64,000 nt of DNA from ZC4RG29 sp964521255 (GTDB lineage Bacteria > Bacteroidota > Bacteroidia > Cytophagales > Cyclobacteriaceae), in assembly GCA_964521255.1 (NCBI GenBank), contig CAZFRM010000002.1, positions 306,671-370,670 on the forward strand, written 5' to 3'. A model generated the notes under the pieces. It was not told where the DNA came from, searched no databases, and was given only the letters and a program-made list of their open reading frames with translations. The position numbers and the translations under genes were made by a program. Shown here one piece after another: positions 53,251 to 61,460 of this stretch (within the stretch, counting starts at the first letter, position 1; the number at the start of each line of letters is the position of its first letter).

Positions 53251-55470
53251 TTACTTCACTTCACTTACTTCCAACACAACGCTTGTCCTTCCCAAACTGA
53301 TACCAGGATTGATACCAACATTCATAAGAAAATCTCCGGTGTAACTTGCGTTTGAATCAATGGGCGATCTTGAATCGGGGTATAAATTAATCTCTTTAAC
53401 ACTATATTTTTTTGCAGGATCTAATCCACTAAGCTTAACAGGCTTCTGTGGTTCTACCAATCGCTGACGATAATTGACAAGGTAGTTGAACACAATCGCT
53501 TTACTTTTCTCCTGGTCGACATACATTAACGCTGCAATATCATGCTCATGAGGATTTACGAGTCTAAACAAATCACCATGCCAAATAACATTTTTAAAAG
53601 AGTGATAATTGCTCACGGCTTCTTTTGCAAACTGCATATCCTTTTCATTTAAATGACGGGCCACAATATCAAAACCCAACTTACCCATACTGGCAACATC
53701 AACCCTGAATTTCAAAGGTTGCTTACCCCAATCGGTGACATGATTGTCGGTTACGATGGCTGGAAAGAAATAAGAGTAATCCCACTGCATAAAAATTCTT
53801 TCCAGTGGATCAGTATCATCACTGGGCCAAAACTCAGTAAAATATTTCAGCAACTCATAATCACCACGTCCTCCACCTCCTGAACATAGCATCATAGGCA
53901 CCTTGGGATATTTTGCCCGAATGCGTTGCAATACTTTATAAAGTCCGTTTACATATTCAACATACAAATGCGTTTGCGGAATTTGTTTTTTATTCAGATA
54001 AGCTGAGTAAGCATTAAAGATTACAGCATTGCAATCCCATTTGATAAAAGCGAGCTTAGGGTTTTTAGTAAACAAGTTATCTACTACACCAAATACAAAA
54101 TCCTGCACTTCCGGATTGGAGAGATCCAGCACAAGCTGATTGCGATAATATACTTCGGGTCGTTGTGGTTGTCTGATTACCCAGTCGAGGTGCTTTTCAT
54201 ACAATTCACTTTTAGGGCTCACCATCTCAGGCTCTATCCAGATACCAAACTTTATACCTTCCTTCTCGGCCTCTTGTACCAGATAACCTATGCCGTGAGG
54301 TAATTTCTTTGTGTTTTCTTGCCAATCGCCAAGACTTGTCTGGTCGTTGTTTCTCGGGTATTTATTTCCAAACCATCCATCATCCAGTAAGAACAAATCG
54401 ACACCTAAATTTTTTGCGTCCTTATACAAGGCCGTTATTTTGTTTTCATCAAAATCAAAATAAGTAGCCTCCCAGTTATTCAGCAACGTTAAGCGTTGCC
54501 CTTCTCCATCTAACACCCGGTATTTTCTTGCCCAGGAATGAAGATTGCGGCTCGCAACACCTGTTCCATTTCCCGACACAGCATAAATCAGGGAAGGTGT
54601 TTTGAAGGATTGATTTGGTTGCAATGCGTATTCAGAGGCAAATGGATTGATGCCTGCAATCAAACGGAGATTGTTGTACGCATCTACTTCAAATTCCATT
54701 TTAAAATTTCCGCTCCAGGCTAGCTGTCCGAGAAGAACATCACCTTCATTTTCGTTTGCACGATTCCCGAATGACAGAATAAAATTAGGCGATTGCAGCA
54801 GCATTGCTCTTGTTCCTAACTTTGAATCAATGGAACGCATGCCGCGCTCAAGTTTCATTTGAGCGGGTTGCATTTCCTTTGCCCACATGCCGTGATAGGT
54901 GGTGAGATAAAAATCGTTATCAGCAAAATATAAATTGGCAGAAGCGTACTTCTGAAGCAGCACGGGTTTCTTTTCACTATGCTGAATCTCCGTCCACTGT
55001 TCAATTACATTTTCTTTCTTCCAGACTTTATAAAACAATGTGACCTGGAAAGGATAAAGATTATCCTTTAATACAATGCGTGTGAGCGTGGCATTAACAT
55101 CCACCTGTTCTTGTGCATGACTTACATACTTCAATTCCAGTGAAGGATTTCCATCGGCATGTTTTACCTGAATAGCCGGCTCAGTGAGATTCCAGGTGCC
55201 TGCTGGTGTGTAGGCTGCGTTGTAAATTCCTGCATTATCATCATCGAGGCGATGCACAGCAGCAGTCGCCGCATAATTGCCTGCTGTAGCAAGTCGCTTG
55301 CCGAAATAAGTGGTCCGTAACACATTCCTTGTATCCGTTTGAAGGACTATTACATGGCTTTCCGTTTCAATGGGAATGGTTACGATTTGTGCTGCCAGTT
55401 GAAAGTGCACAGTCAACAAAGCTGCCAGTGAGAAAATTTTTCTGAGAGAAAGATTACACCTTAGGTTCAT
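53251..55470 (-). CDS. GH36 alpha-galactosidase
   Basis: 739 residues, signal peptide (about 1-28, ending QLAAQ). N-terminal beta-sandwich, then a TIM barrel with LFLLDDGWFGN, GIWIEPEMVSP, the nucleophile D479 in FIKWDCN, CSGGGGRGD, and the acid/base D551 in WPSDDTDPLERI. C-terminal beta domain. Releases alpha-1,6-linked galactose from oligosaccharides such as raffinose or galactomannan fragments in the periplasm. It lies convergent to the SusCD unit and is most likely part of the same utilisation locus, but has its own promoter. Confidence 0.95.
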   Translation of the reverse strand: MNLRCNLSLRKIFSLAALLTVHFQLAAQIVTIPIETESHVIVLQTDTRNVLRTTYFGKRLATAGNYAATAAVHRLDDDNAGIYNAAYTPAGTWNLTEPAIQVKHADGNPSLELKYVSHAQEQVDVNATLTRIVLKDNLYPFQVTLFYKVWKKENVIEQWTEIQHSEKKPVLLQKYASANLYFADNDFYLTTYHGMWAKEMQPAQMKLERGMRSIDSKLGTRAMLLQSPNFILSFGNRANENEGDVLLGQLAWSGNFKMEFEVDAYNNLRLIAGINPFASEYALQPNQSFKTPSLIYAVSGNGTGVASRNLHSWARKYRVLDGEGQRLTLLNNWEATYFDFDENKITALYKDAKNLGVDLFLLDDGWFGNKYPRNNDQTSLGDWQENTKKLPHGIGYLVQEAEKEGIKFGIWIEPEMVSPKSELYEKHLDWVIRQPQRPEVYYRNQLVLDLSNPEVQDFVFGVVDNLFTKNPKLAFIKWDCNAVIFNAYSAYLNKKQIPQTHLYVEYVNGLYKVLQRIRAKYPKVPMMLCSGGGGRGDYELLKYFTEFWPSDDTDPLERIFMQWDYSYFFPAIVTDNHVTDWGKQPLKFRVDVASMGKLGFDIVARHLNEKDMQFAKEAVSNYHSFKNVIWHGDLFRLVNPHEHDIAALMYVDQEKSKAIVFNYLVNYRQRLVEPQKPVKLSGLDPAKKYSVKEINLYPDSRSPIDSNASYTGDFLMNVGINPGISLGRTSVVLEVSEVK

Positions 55471-55813
55471 AGGAAATAAAATGGTTCCGTAATAAGTGCA
55501 GTTAAATTAGATATTTTCAATTAATTCAACTTTGTCAATACTTATCAAAATGAGTAAATACTCTCCCTTCTTCCGATAAAGACAAGAACTGACTGTAGAG
55601 ATGGCAAAAATGAAAAAAGAGTCTTCAAATAATTGATTTTGCAGTGATTTGTAACATGCAGCCATTCTTTCCCATCTCGCCTCAAAAAAATTAGTACCTT
55701 TGAGCTTCAATTCTTTGAATCCTGCTGAAGGCTATCACCTCCTACTAGATTTTTCCAATTGAATGGGATTCCATCCCCAGGTTGTAGTATTTAATCATTT
55801 AATCCAATCTTTT
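55471..55813. other. Intergenic region and leader of the RRM gene
   Basis: 343 bp. TACCTTTG at 55695-55702 matches the Bacteroidota -7 element TAnnTTTG and would give a leader of about 105 nt before the RRM start at 55814. A -33 TTTG at the usual distance is not clear. A 67-codon minus-strand frame (55507-55710) has no supporting feature. Confidence 0.45.
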
Positions 55814-56068
55814 ATGAATCTTTTCGTAGCCAATCTGAGTCGTGAAGTGAATGAAGTTGCTCTAAAGGCATTATTTTCTGAATTCGGAGAAGTTAGCTCC
55901 GCTAAAATTGTTATTGACCGTACTACTGGCGCCTCCAAGGGCTTTGGCTTTGTGGAAATGTCGAATGATCAGGAAGCCATGATCGCTATTAAAAAACTTA
56001 CCAATTCAGCATTCTTTGGTAAAAATCTGGTAGTTTCCAAAGCAAGACCAAAAACAGCTGCTTATTAG
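55814..56068 (+). CDS. RRM-domain RNA-binding protein (cold-inducible type)
   Basis: 84 residues from the ATG at 55814. A longer frame from 55763 adds 17 residues that do not fit the family. One RRM: RNP2 LFVANL (3-8) and RNP1 KGFGFVEM (42-49), followed by a short basic tail (KARPKTAAY). Such short RRM proteins in bacteria are RNA chaperones, often cold-induced. The long leader and the neighbouring desaturase and cold-shock genes support this. Confidence 0.93.
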   Translation: MNLFVANLSREVNEVALKALFSEFGEVSSAKIVIDRTTGASKGFGFVEMSNDQEAMIAIKKLTNSAFFGKNLVVSKARPKTAAY

Positions 56069-56124
56069 TTTTTTCACCCGTCCATCTTGAATATTAATTT
56101 CATTTACAACTATTTCTATTTTTA

Positions 56125-57228
56125 ATGACAACTTCCAAAGTCATAACGTTTGCCAACACTCAACGCGACTTTTCAGCAACGTTGAACAGGCGCGTGAACG
56201 ACTACTTCAAGTCAAATGGACGAACCCGTCATGCCAATGGAGAGATGATCATTAAAACAGTTTGCATGTTTGTAATGTATTTTCTTCCTTATGCGTTGAT
56301 TATCGGCGAGGTGATAACAGGATTATGGATGATTTTGGCGTTGATCGTAATGGGTTTTGGACTTGCAGGCATCGGGCTGTCTGTCATGCATGATGCGAAT
56401 CATGGGGCTTACTCGAAACGGAAATGGATCAATAATCTCATTGGTTATTCAATTAATCTTGTTGGTGCGAACGCTTTCAACTGGAAGATACAACACAATG
56501 TGCTTCACCATTCCTATACCAACGTGCATGGCGAAGACGAAGATATTAGTCCGCGCGGAATAGTGCGTCTCGAACCACATTCCAAATGGAAACCTATACA
56601 TCGCTTTCAATTTATTTATGTATGGCCCTTGTATGGGCTCATGACAATCGTGTGGATCTTCTTCAAAGATTTCTACCGGATAATAAAATATCACAAGATG
56701 GGGCTCGCAAAAAAGAATAATGCGCACATTGGCATTGAATGGATTATCCTCATTGGCTCCAAACTGCTGTACATTGGTTATATTTTTATTATTCCATTGC
56801 TCTTTACCTCACTCGCGTGGTATCAAATATTACTTGGCATCTTTGTAATCCACTACATTGCAGGGTTTCTGCTCGCGATTATTTTTCAACCGGCTCATGT
56901 TATGGATGGCACAGCCTACCCATTGCCTGATGAAAATCAATCGCTGCAAACGAATTGGGCAATTCACCAGCTTTTAACAACTACAAATTTTGGTACCCGA
57001 AGCCGTTGGTTTTCCTGGTGTGTAGGCGGGCTTAATTTTCAGATTGAACATCACCTGTTTCCCAACATATGCCATGTACATTATCGAAAGATTGCCGGCA
57101 TTGTAAGGGACACAGCATGTGAATTTGGTGTTCCCTACAAAAGTACAGGCACATTTGCAGAAGCATTGAGGAGTCACGCAAGGCAACTCAAACAGCTTGG
57201 GCTGAAACCAGCTGAACTATTAAACTAA
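56125..57228 (+). CDS. Membrane fatty-acid desaturase
   Basis: 367 residues. Four main TM segments and the three histidine boxes of the acyl-CoA/lipid desaturases: HDANH (89-93), HNVLHH (124-129) and QIEHH near 310, which together hold the diiron centre. The N-terminal region lacks a cytochrome b5 fusion. It introduces double bonds into acyl chains in the membrane, likely for cold adaptation or fluidity. It is 56 nt after the RRM gene, and the sigma-factor gene starts 25 nt on. Confidence 0.92.
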   Translation: MTTSKVITFANTQRDFSATLNRRVNDYFKSNGRTRHANGEMIIKTVCMFVMYFLPYALIIGEVITGLWMILALIVMGFGLAGIGLSVMHDANHGAYSKRKWINNLIGYSINLVGANAFNWKIQHNVLHHSYTNVHGEDEDISPRGIVRLEPHSKWKPIHRFQFIYVWPLYGLMTIVWIFFKDFYRIIKYHKMGLAKKNNAHIGIEWIILIGSKLLYIGYIFIIPLLFTSLAWYQILLGIFVIHYIAGFLLAIIFQPAHVMDGTAYPLPDENQSLQTNWAIHQLLTTTNFGTRSRWFSWCVGGLNFQIEHHLFPNICHVHYRKIAGIVRDTACEFGVPYKSTGTFAEALRSHARQLKQLGLKPAELLN

Positions 57229-57253
57229 ACGATTTCAATCCTCATTTCCCTTC

Positions 57254-58117
57254 ATGAGACAATTAAAAATTGTAAAGCAAATCACTACAAGAGAGACAGA
57301 ATCTCTTGACAAGTATTTGCAGGAAATCGGCAAAGTAGATCTTATCACCACTGAAATGGAAGTAGACCTTGCTGTAAGAATAAGGCAGGGCGATCAGGCA
57401 GCGCTGGAAAAACTAACAAAAGCCAATCTGCGTTTTGTTGTCTCCGTCGCCAAGCAATATCAGAATAACGGACTCTCTCTTGGCGATATGATCAATGAAG
57501 GAAATATCGGTCTTATCAAAGCCGCTATGCGCTTCGATGAAACACGAGGATTCAAATTCATCTCGTACGCGGTTTGGTGGATACGTCAGTCTATTTTGCA
57601 GGCGTTGGCCGAACAAGCCCGGGTAGTCCGGTTGCCACTTAACCGGGTGGGATCTATCCATAAGATGTACAAAGCTTTTTCAGCGCTTGAACAAAAATTT
57701 CAACGTGAACCTTCTGTTGAAGAGCTGGCTGATTCTATGGATGTAAGCATAGAGGAAGTTGAGAGTACAATGATGGTCACAGGCCGTAATGTGTCAGTTG
57801 ATGCTTCATTTGTGCCGGGAGAAGATAACAGCTTGCTGGATTTGCTGCACAATGATCTTTTGAAAACACCTGATTCAGACCTGATGACAGATTCTCTTAA
57901 AAGTGAGATAACCCGCGCCTTGTCTGCACTCAGTGCGAGAGAATCAGAAGTGATTTGCAGCTATTACGGATTGAATGGCACGAGCGCCAAAACCCTTGAG
58001 GAAATAGGAGAACAGTTCAATCTTACCCGTGAGCGCGTACGGCAGATCAAAGAAAAAGCAACCCGCAGACTCAGAAATGTGTATCATAGTGAATCGTTAC
58101 GTGCCTATCTCGGTTAA
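57254..58117 (+). CDS. RpoD-type sigma factor (short Bacteroidota primary-like)
   Basis: 287 residues, the short form found in Bacteroidota. Starts MRQLKIVKQITTRE. Regions 1.2 (ESLDKYLQEIGKVDLI), 2 (NLRFVVSVAKQYQNNGLSLGDMINEGNIGLIKAAMRFDETRGFKFISYAVWWIRQSI), 3 and 4 (TLEEIGEQFNLTRERVRQIKEKATRRLR) are complete. Compared with the remembered standard form it is diverged in regions 1 and 3, so it may be a paralogue of the primary sigma rather than the housekeeping copy. It follows the desaturase by 25 nt and is probably co-transcribed. Confidence 0.9.
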   Translation: MRQLKIVKQITTRETESLDKYLQEIGKVDLITTEMEVDLAVRIRQGDQAALEKLTKANLRFVVSVAKQYQNNGLSLGDMINEGNIGLIKAAMRFDETRGFKFISYAVWWIRQSILQALAEQARVVRLPLNRVGSIHKMYKAFSALEQKFQREPSVEELADSMDVSIEEVESTMMVTGRNVSVDASFVPGEDNSLLDLLHNDLLKTPDSDLMTDSLKSEITRALSALSARESEVICSYYGLNGTSAKTLEEIGEQFNLTRERVRQIKEKATRRLRNVYHSESLRAYLG

Positions 58118-58150
58118 AATTGAACGCTGTGAAAAGAATTATCAAACAAA

Positions 58151-58546
58151 ATGGAACCAAAATTCTATAGTATTATGATCAACCAGGTTTATACTTCACT
58201 CTGGAGTAAATATCGCCCCGCAATCATTCAGCTTATGCTTGCTGCTGAAGGAGGCCCTCAGCAATACAAGCTCTTTGATCATGAATTCAAAGCGCTGAAT
58301 TCAAAAGAAAAAAATTTTTCCTTTGAACTTCACGCCCACCAGGGTAAAGCTCAAAACAACATCAAGACTTCGGTCACCGCACAGGATTTGTTGTCCATGC
58401 TGAACATGTCAAGAAAAGCCTCCGAGCTAATGGCCGAAGGTCATTTTGATTTTATGCTCGACAAAAAGTTTGTGCTTCACGTTTCAAAACGGCCGGTATC
58501 TGTGGATGTGATTCCTGATGAGGCGCAGGAAGAAAAACAGCTTTGA
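58151..58546 (+). CDS. Hypothetical protein downstream of the sigma-factor gene
   Basis: 131 residues, soluble, no signal, no motif I recognise. It starts 33 nt after the sigma gene on the same strand and so is likely in the same operon (desaturase, sigma factor, this gene). It is somewhat rich in Lys and Gln, with a conserved-looking HFDFMLDKKFVLHVSK segment. A role tied to the sigma factor, such as an anti-sigma or stress protein, is possible but unproven. Confidence 0.7.
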   Translation: MEPKFYSIMINQVYTSLWSKYRPAIIQLMLAAEGGPQQYKLFDHEFKALNSKEKNFSFELHAHQGKAQNNIKTSVTAQDLLSMLNMSRKASELMAEGHFDFMLDKKFVLHVSKRPVSVDVIPDEAQEEKQL

Positions 58547-58626
58547 TGACTGATTAAATTTGTTCATTCCAGAATCAACACAAATAATACTTATTCAATT
58601 TGTGTAGGATGCCGTGAATAAAGCAG

Positions 58627-58634
58627 TACCTTTG
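58627..58634 (+). promoter_or_regulatory. -7 element of the cold-shock gene with long leader
   Basis: TACCTTTG matches TAnnTTTG, with TTTG at 58599-58602 upstream at 24-nt spacing, slightly long. Transcription would start near 58641, leaving a leader of about 175 nt before the CspA-type start at 58816. Long leaders that fold differently in the cold are usual for csp genes. The same TACCTTTG precedes the RRM gene. Confidence 0.5.
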
Positions 58635-58815
58635 TTGCGTAGTTTAAGTTTTATAGAATTAAGTTATATCTCATCGTTTTCTTGATTCTAATTGATTTCA
58701 TAACCATTCATTACGCTTAGTTCCATTTTCCGGGACAAACATTAATAGGATCGTCATGGTAATTACAGTGCTGGCTACAGCTTACGATGAATTATTATTT
58801 TTAAAAAATTAACAA

Positions 58816-59007
58816 ATGGAAGGAACAGTAAAATTCTTTAATGAAACCAAAGGTTTTGGTTTTATTAAACCGTCCGATTCAAGCGAAGACATCTTCGTGC
58901 ACGCTTCCGGACTCATTGACGAAATTCGTACAAACGATGAAGTTGAATATGAAGTAGAGCGTGGAAAAAAGGGGATGAATGCCGTACAAGTAAGGCTTCT
59001 CAACTAA
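58816..59007 (+). CDS. CspA-type cold-shock protein
   Basis: 63 residues, one cold-shock domain with RNP1 KGFGFIKP (residues 12-19) and RNP2 DIFVHAS (25-31). Cytoplasmic single-strand nucleic-acid chaperone. The small size is typical. It has its own -7 element and long leader, and a strong terminator after it. Confidence 0.95.
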   Translation: MEGTVKFFNETKGFGFIKPSDSSEDIFVHASGLIDEIRTNDEVEYEVERGKKGMNAVQVRLLN

Positions 59008-59034
59008 TGCTCTAATCGTTGGAGATAATCTATT

Positions 59035-59062
59035 AAAGCCACTTGAAAGAGTGGCTTTTTTT
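59035..59062 (+). terminator. Intrinsic terminator after the cold-shock gene
   Basis: AAAGCCACT/AGTGGCTTT stem (59035-59043 with 59050-59058), 6-nt loop, then a T run. It lies between the convergent cold-shock genes. Confidence 0.82.
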
Positions 59063-59083
59063 ATGAATTGATGGGAATAAAAC

Positions 59084-59539
59084 TCAGCCAGAAATTTTTT
59101 TGACATTCACTGCTGTCAGTCCCTTCATTCCTCTTTCCGTTTCAAAAGAGACCATATCGTTTTCCTTGATCGGTTCCCGCAGGCCATTGCTGTGCACAAA
59201 AATGCTGTCACCGGAATCTGAATCTTTAATAAAACCAAAGCCTTTTGAATTATTGAAGAAGCTAACTCTCCCTCTTTTGGTAAGATTGACTTGATGTGCT
59301 CCGCTATTGCGTGATCCTGTAACAATATCTTCAGTCTTGATGGCTTTCTTTTTTGTAGGATCCGGCGGTGTAGAGGTGATATTGCCGTTCTCGTCAACGT
59401 ATGCCATCATATCTTCCAGGGATTGTCCCTCTTTTGCATTGGCCTTTCGCTCTTCCTTACGTTGTTCTTTTTCTTTTCGCTTTTGCAGTCTCTTTTTTTC
59501 GAGATCCTTTTTATTGAATATTTCCTGCGGTCTGGCCAT
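59084..59539 (-). CDS. Cold-shock-domain protein with charged N-terminal extension
   Basis: 151 residues. The first 45 are highly charged (KKDLEKKRLQKRKEKEQRKEERK). An acidic linker (DENGNITSTPPDPTKKK) precedes the C-terminal cold-shock domain (about 88-151) with KGFGFIKD and SIFVHSNG. This extended type is common in Bacteroidota. It is convergent with the CspA gene and shares a terminator region with it. Confidence 0.9.
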   Translation of the reverse strand: MARPQEIFNKKDLEKKRLQKRKEKEQRKEERKANAKEGQSLEDMMAYVDENGNITSTPPDPTKKKAIKTEDIVTGSRNSGAHQVNLTKRGRVSFFNNSKGFGFIKDSDSGDSIFVHSNGLREPIKENDMVSFETERGMKGLTAVNVKKISG

Positions 59540-59822
59540 ATTTTACTTTACTACGTTGTTGTTTGATGGTTAAGGCCTTAGTGCGTCGGGATCTGGATAG
59601 GTCTCAAAACAGAAAGGACATGCAAAGATATCAAATTTGAGGATTTAAAAGGAACCTCAATAACTAAAAAGAACACAGAGATTTACGCTCTCCGTCACCC
59701 GTTAAATGATTTCAACCTTGCAATTCTGTCGCAAAGGCCCCTCCAATTTGTCGGGGTTGATCATAGACAATTCAGCGATAGAAATTAAGTTGCATTAAAG
59801 TTTGATCATTAAAACAAAGAAT

Positions 59823-60206
59823 ATGAAAAAGACAAACATCCTATACTGGGTTTTCACGGGACTTTTCGCCGGCTTTATGCTTTTCACTGCAATTCCAAAT
59901 ATTATGGTGTCACCAGAATCAGTTGCGCTGATAACTGATCAACTGGGCTACCCGAAATACACTATCTTATTTTTTGGTGTAGCCAAATTATTAGGTTCGA
60001 TAGCGATCCTTGTTCCTGGATTTCCGCGATTGAAAGAGTGGGCATATGCTGGATTATTTTTCGATTTGATAGGAGCGACATACTCCGCAATAGCGGTAGA
60101 AGGGTTACATCTTCCTATGTTATTTATGTTGTTACCTTTTGGCGTTGGCGCCCTGTCTTACATCTATTATCACAAAAGACTTGCACTTGCTGGTGCACAG
60201 AACTAA
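59823..60206 (+). CDS. DoxX-like membrane protein
   Basis: 127 residues from the ATG at 59823; an upstream start at 59802 adds seven residues that do not look like signal. Four TM segments, and the pattern YWVFTGLFAGFMLFTAIPNI...VAKLLGSIAILVPGFPRLKEWAYAGLFFDLIGA fits the DoxX-like family of integral membrane proteins. Function unknown. The YciI gene starts 5 nt after its stop. Confidence 0.8.
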   Translation: MKKTNILYWVFTGLFAGFMLFTAIPNIMVSPESVALITDQLGYPKYTILFFGVAKLLGSIAILVPGFPRLKEWAYAGLFFDLIGATYSAIAVEGLHLPMLFMLLPFGVGALSYIYYHKRLALAGAQN

Positions 60207-60211
60207 TTGAT

Positions 60212-60499
60212 ATGTTCATTATTGATCTGAATTACATTGTTCCATTGGAGCAGTTGGATGCACACATGACTGACCATGTGAAGTTTCTTCACAAGTATTA
60301 TAAGATGAACAAGTTTGTTGCTTCAGGACGTAAGGTGCCGCGAACAGGAGGAATCATTTTGGCTTTAGCGAAATCAAAGGAAGAAGTGGAAGAGATTATC
60401 AGCGAAGATCCTTTTTATATTCACAAGCTCGCTGAATTTAGTGTTACTGAAATTCTAACCTCTCAAGTTCATCCAGACTTAAAAAAGTTTTTAAAATAA
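60212..60499 (+). CDS. YCII-related (YciI-type) protein
   Basis: 95 residues from the ATG at 60212. Longer frames overlap the DoxX-like gene and do not fit. The start MFIIDLNYIVPLEQLDAHM and the ending EEIISEDPFYIHKLAEFSVTEI follow the YCII family, small cytoplasmic dimers with a ferredoxin-like fold. The DPF site is present. Co-transcribed with the preceding DoxX-like gene; a bidirectional terminator follows. Confidence 0.87.
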   Translation: MFIIDLNYIVPLEQLDAHMTDHVKFLHKYYKMNKFVASGRKVPRTGGIILALAKSKEEVEEIISEDPFYIHKLAEFSVTEILTSQVHPDLKKFLK

Positions 60500-60511
60500 A
60501 CGTATCAAAAA

Positions 60512-60541
60512 AAAACGGGACCAATAGATAGTCCCGTTTTT
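60512..60541. terminator. Bidirectional intrinsic terminator
   Basis: A perfect 10-bp stem AAAACGGGAC/GTCCCGTTTT (60512-60521 with 60531-60540) lies between the convergent YciI and DinB genes, with T runs on both strands. Confidence 0.85.
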
Positions 60542-60558
60542 GATTTTGGAATTAATTT

Positions 60559-61074
60559 TTACTCACTCCACGGAGGTTTTATTCCATTTACTCTTGCGTA
60601 GGCGATCAGTTGACCCAAATGTTCATTCGCGTGAGAAACGGAAATGAGTATACTTGACATGTTAGTGAATTCACCTGGGAAAGGATATTCAACTTTAGTG
60701 GCAAACGCATCATCTTTTGTATTTTTCACCGCTTCAAGGATAAAGTCATAAGATTGCTTTAGAGCAGCCTTAATATCTTTTTTGGTTTTTAAATCGGCTT
60801 CAAGAGTTTCCATCTTGACGCCAGCAGGAATTGTTGCTCCCATTTTCGATCCAAAGTAATAGTTTGATGATATGATGTGCCTGAATACATCTCCAAAAGA
60901 ACGCACGCCCTCTGCCGGGGTCCAGGATAATTTTTCCTCAGGAACTATATCGGCCAACTGTATAACCTTTCCGGATGCGAACGTAATTAATCCGGCTGCT
61001 TCTTTCTGCAATTGTCCCTGACAAAATGCACCAATAGAAAATAAAATTGCGATGAGGGTGATAGAGCTTTTCAT
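60559..61074 (-). CDS. DinB-family protein, exported
   Basis: 171 residues. Signal peptide (about 1-20, ending CQGQ). The DinB/DfsB four-helix fold has a predicted metal site at FRHI (about 65-68) and SHANEHLGQL (about 148-157), giving three histidines for a divalent metal. Family members are metal-dependent hydrolases or thiol transferases, and the substrate is unknown. An exported copy is less common than cytoplasmic ones. The 190-bp repeat lies upstream of its start. Confidence 0.85.
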   Translation of the reverse strand: MKSSITLIAILFSIGAFCQGQLQKEAAGLITFASGKVIQLADIVPEEKLSWTPAEGVRSFGDVFRHIISSNYYFGSKMGATIPAGVKMETLEADLKTKKDIKAALKQSYDFILEAVKNTKDDAFATKVEYPFPGEFTNMSSILISVSHANEHLGQLIAYARVNGIKPPWSE

Positions 61075-61124
61075 AGTATATCTTTTGGGTTAATTATGAA
61101 AATGAATGTAGTATATTTTACAGA

Positions 61125-61315
61125 ATTATTAATCGTTTAGTGATTTAGTGCTACTTAGTTCATTCAAAAATCTATGATACAAACGAAAAAATGGCAGTAA
61201 GCAAATGGCAATAGGCAATTTTGCCTACTGCGATTGCCTTTTGCCTACTTTTCAACATTGGTTAATATCTGTTGATAAAATGTTTTGTATTAGTAAATGA
61301 TGCTCTCATTAATAA
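61125..61315 (+). repeat. 190-bp dispersed repeat, copy 2
   Basis: Near-identical to 18034-18223. Differences seen: CTTTTGCC for CTATTGCC, ATATCTG for ATCTCTG, one extra A in GATAAAATG, and a few bases in the TTTTGTATTAG stretch. The internal hairpin is the same. It lies between the divergently oriented DinB gene and the amidohydrolase 3' end; the rest of 61316-61460 shows no gene. Confidence 0.92.
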
Positions 61316-61460
61316 ATAATAGCCAGATGTTAATAACGTTGAAACGAATGCGATTGACGGCAACATGTGCAAGTTAAATCTGCCTCACCTTAGATCAGTC
61401 ATCACACCTCTCGCAGATGTTGTGCAGTATTCATTTACACGGAGACAATAACGTTATATT

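Noticed and set aside
55507..55710. 67-codon minus-strand frame upstream of the RRM gene
   Set aside because: No recognisable domain, and it overlaps the probable RRM promoter.
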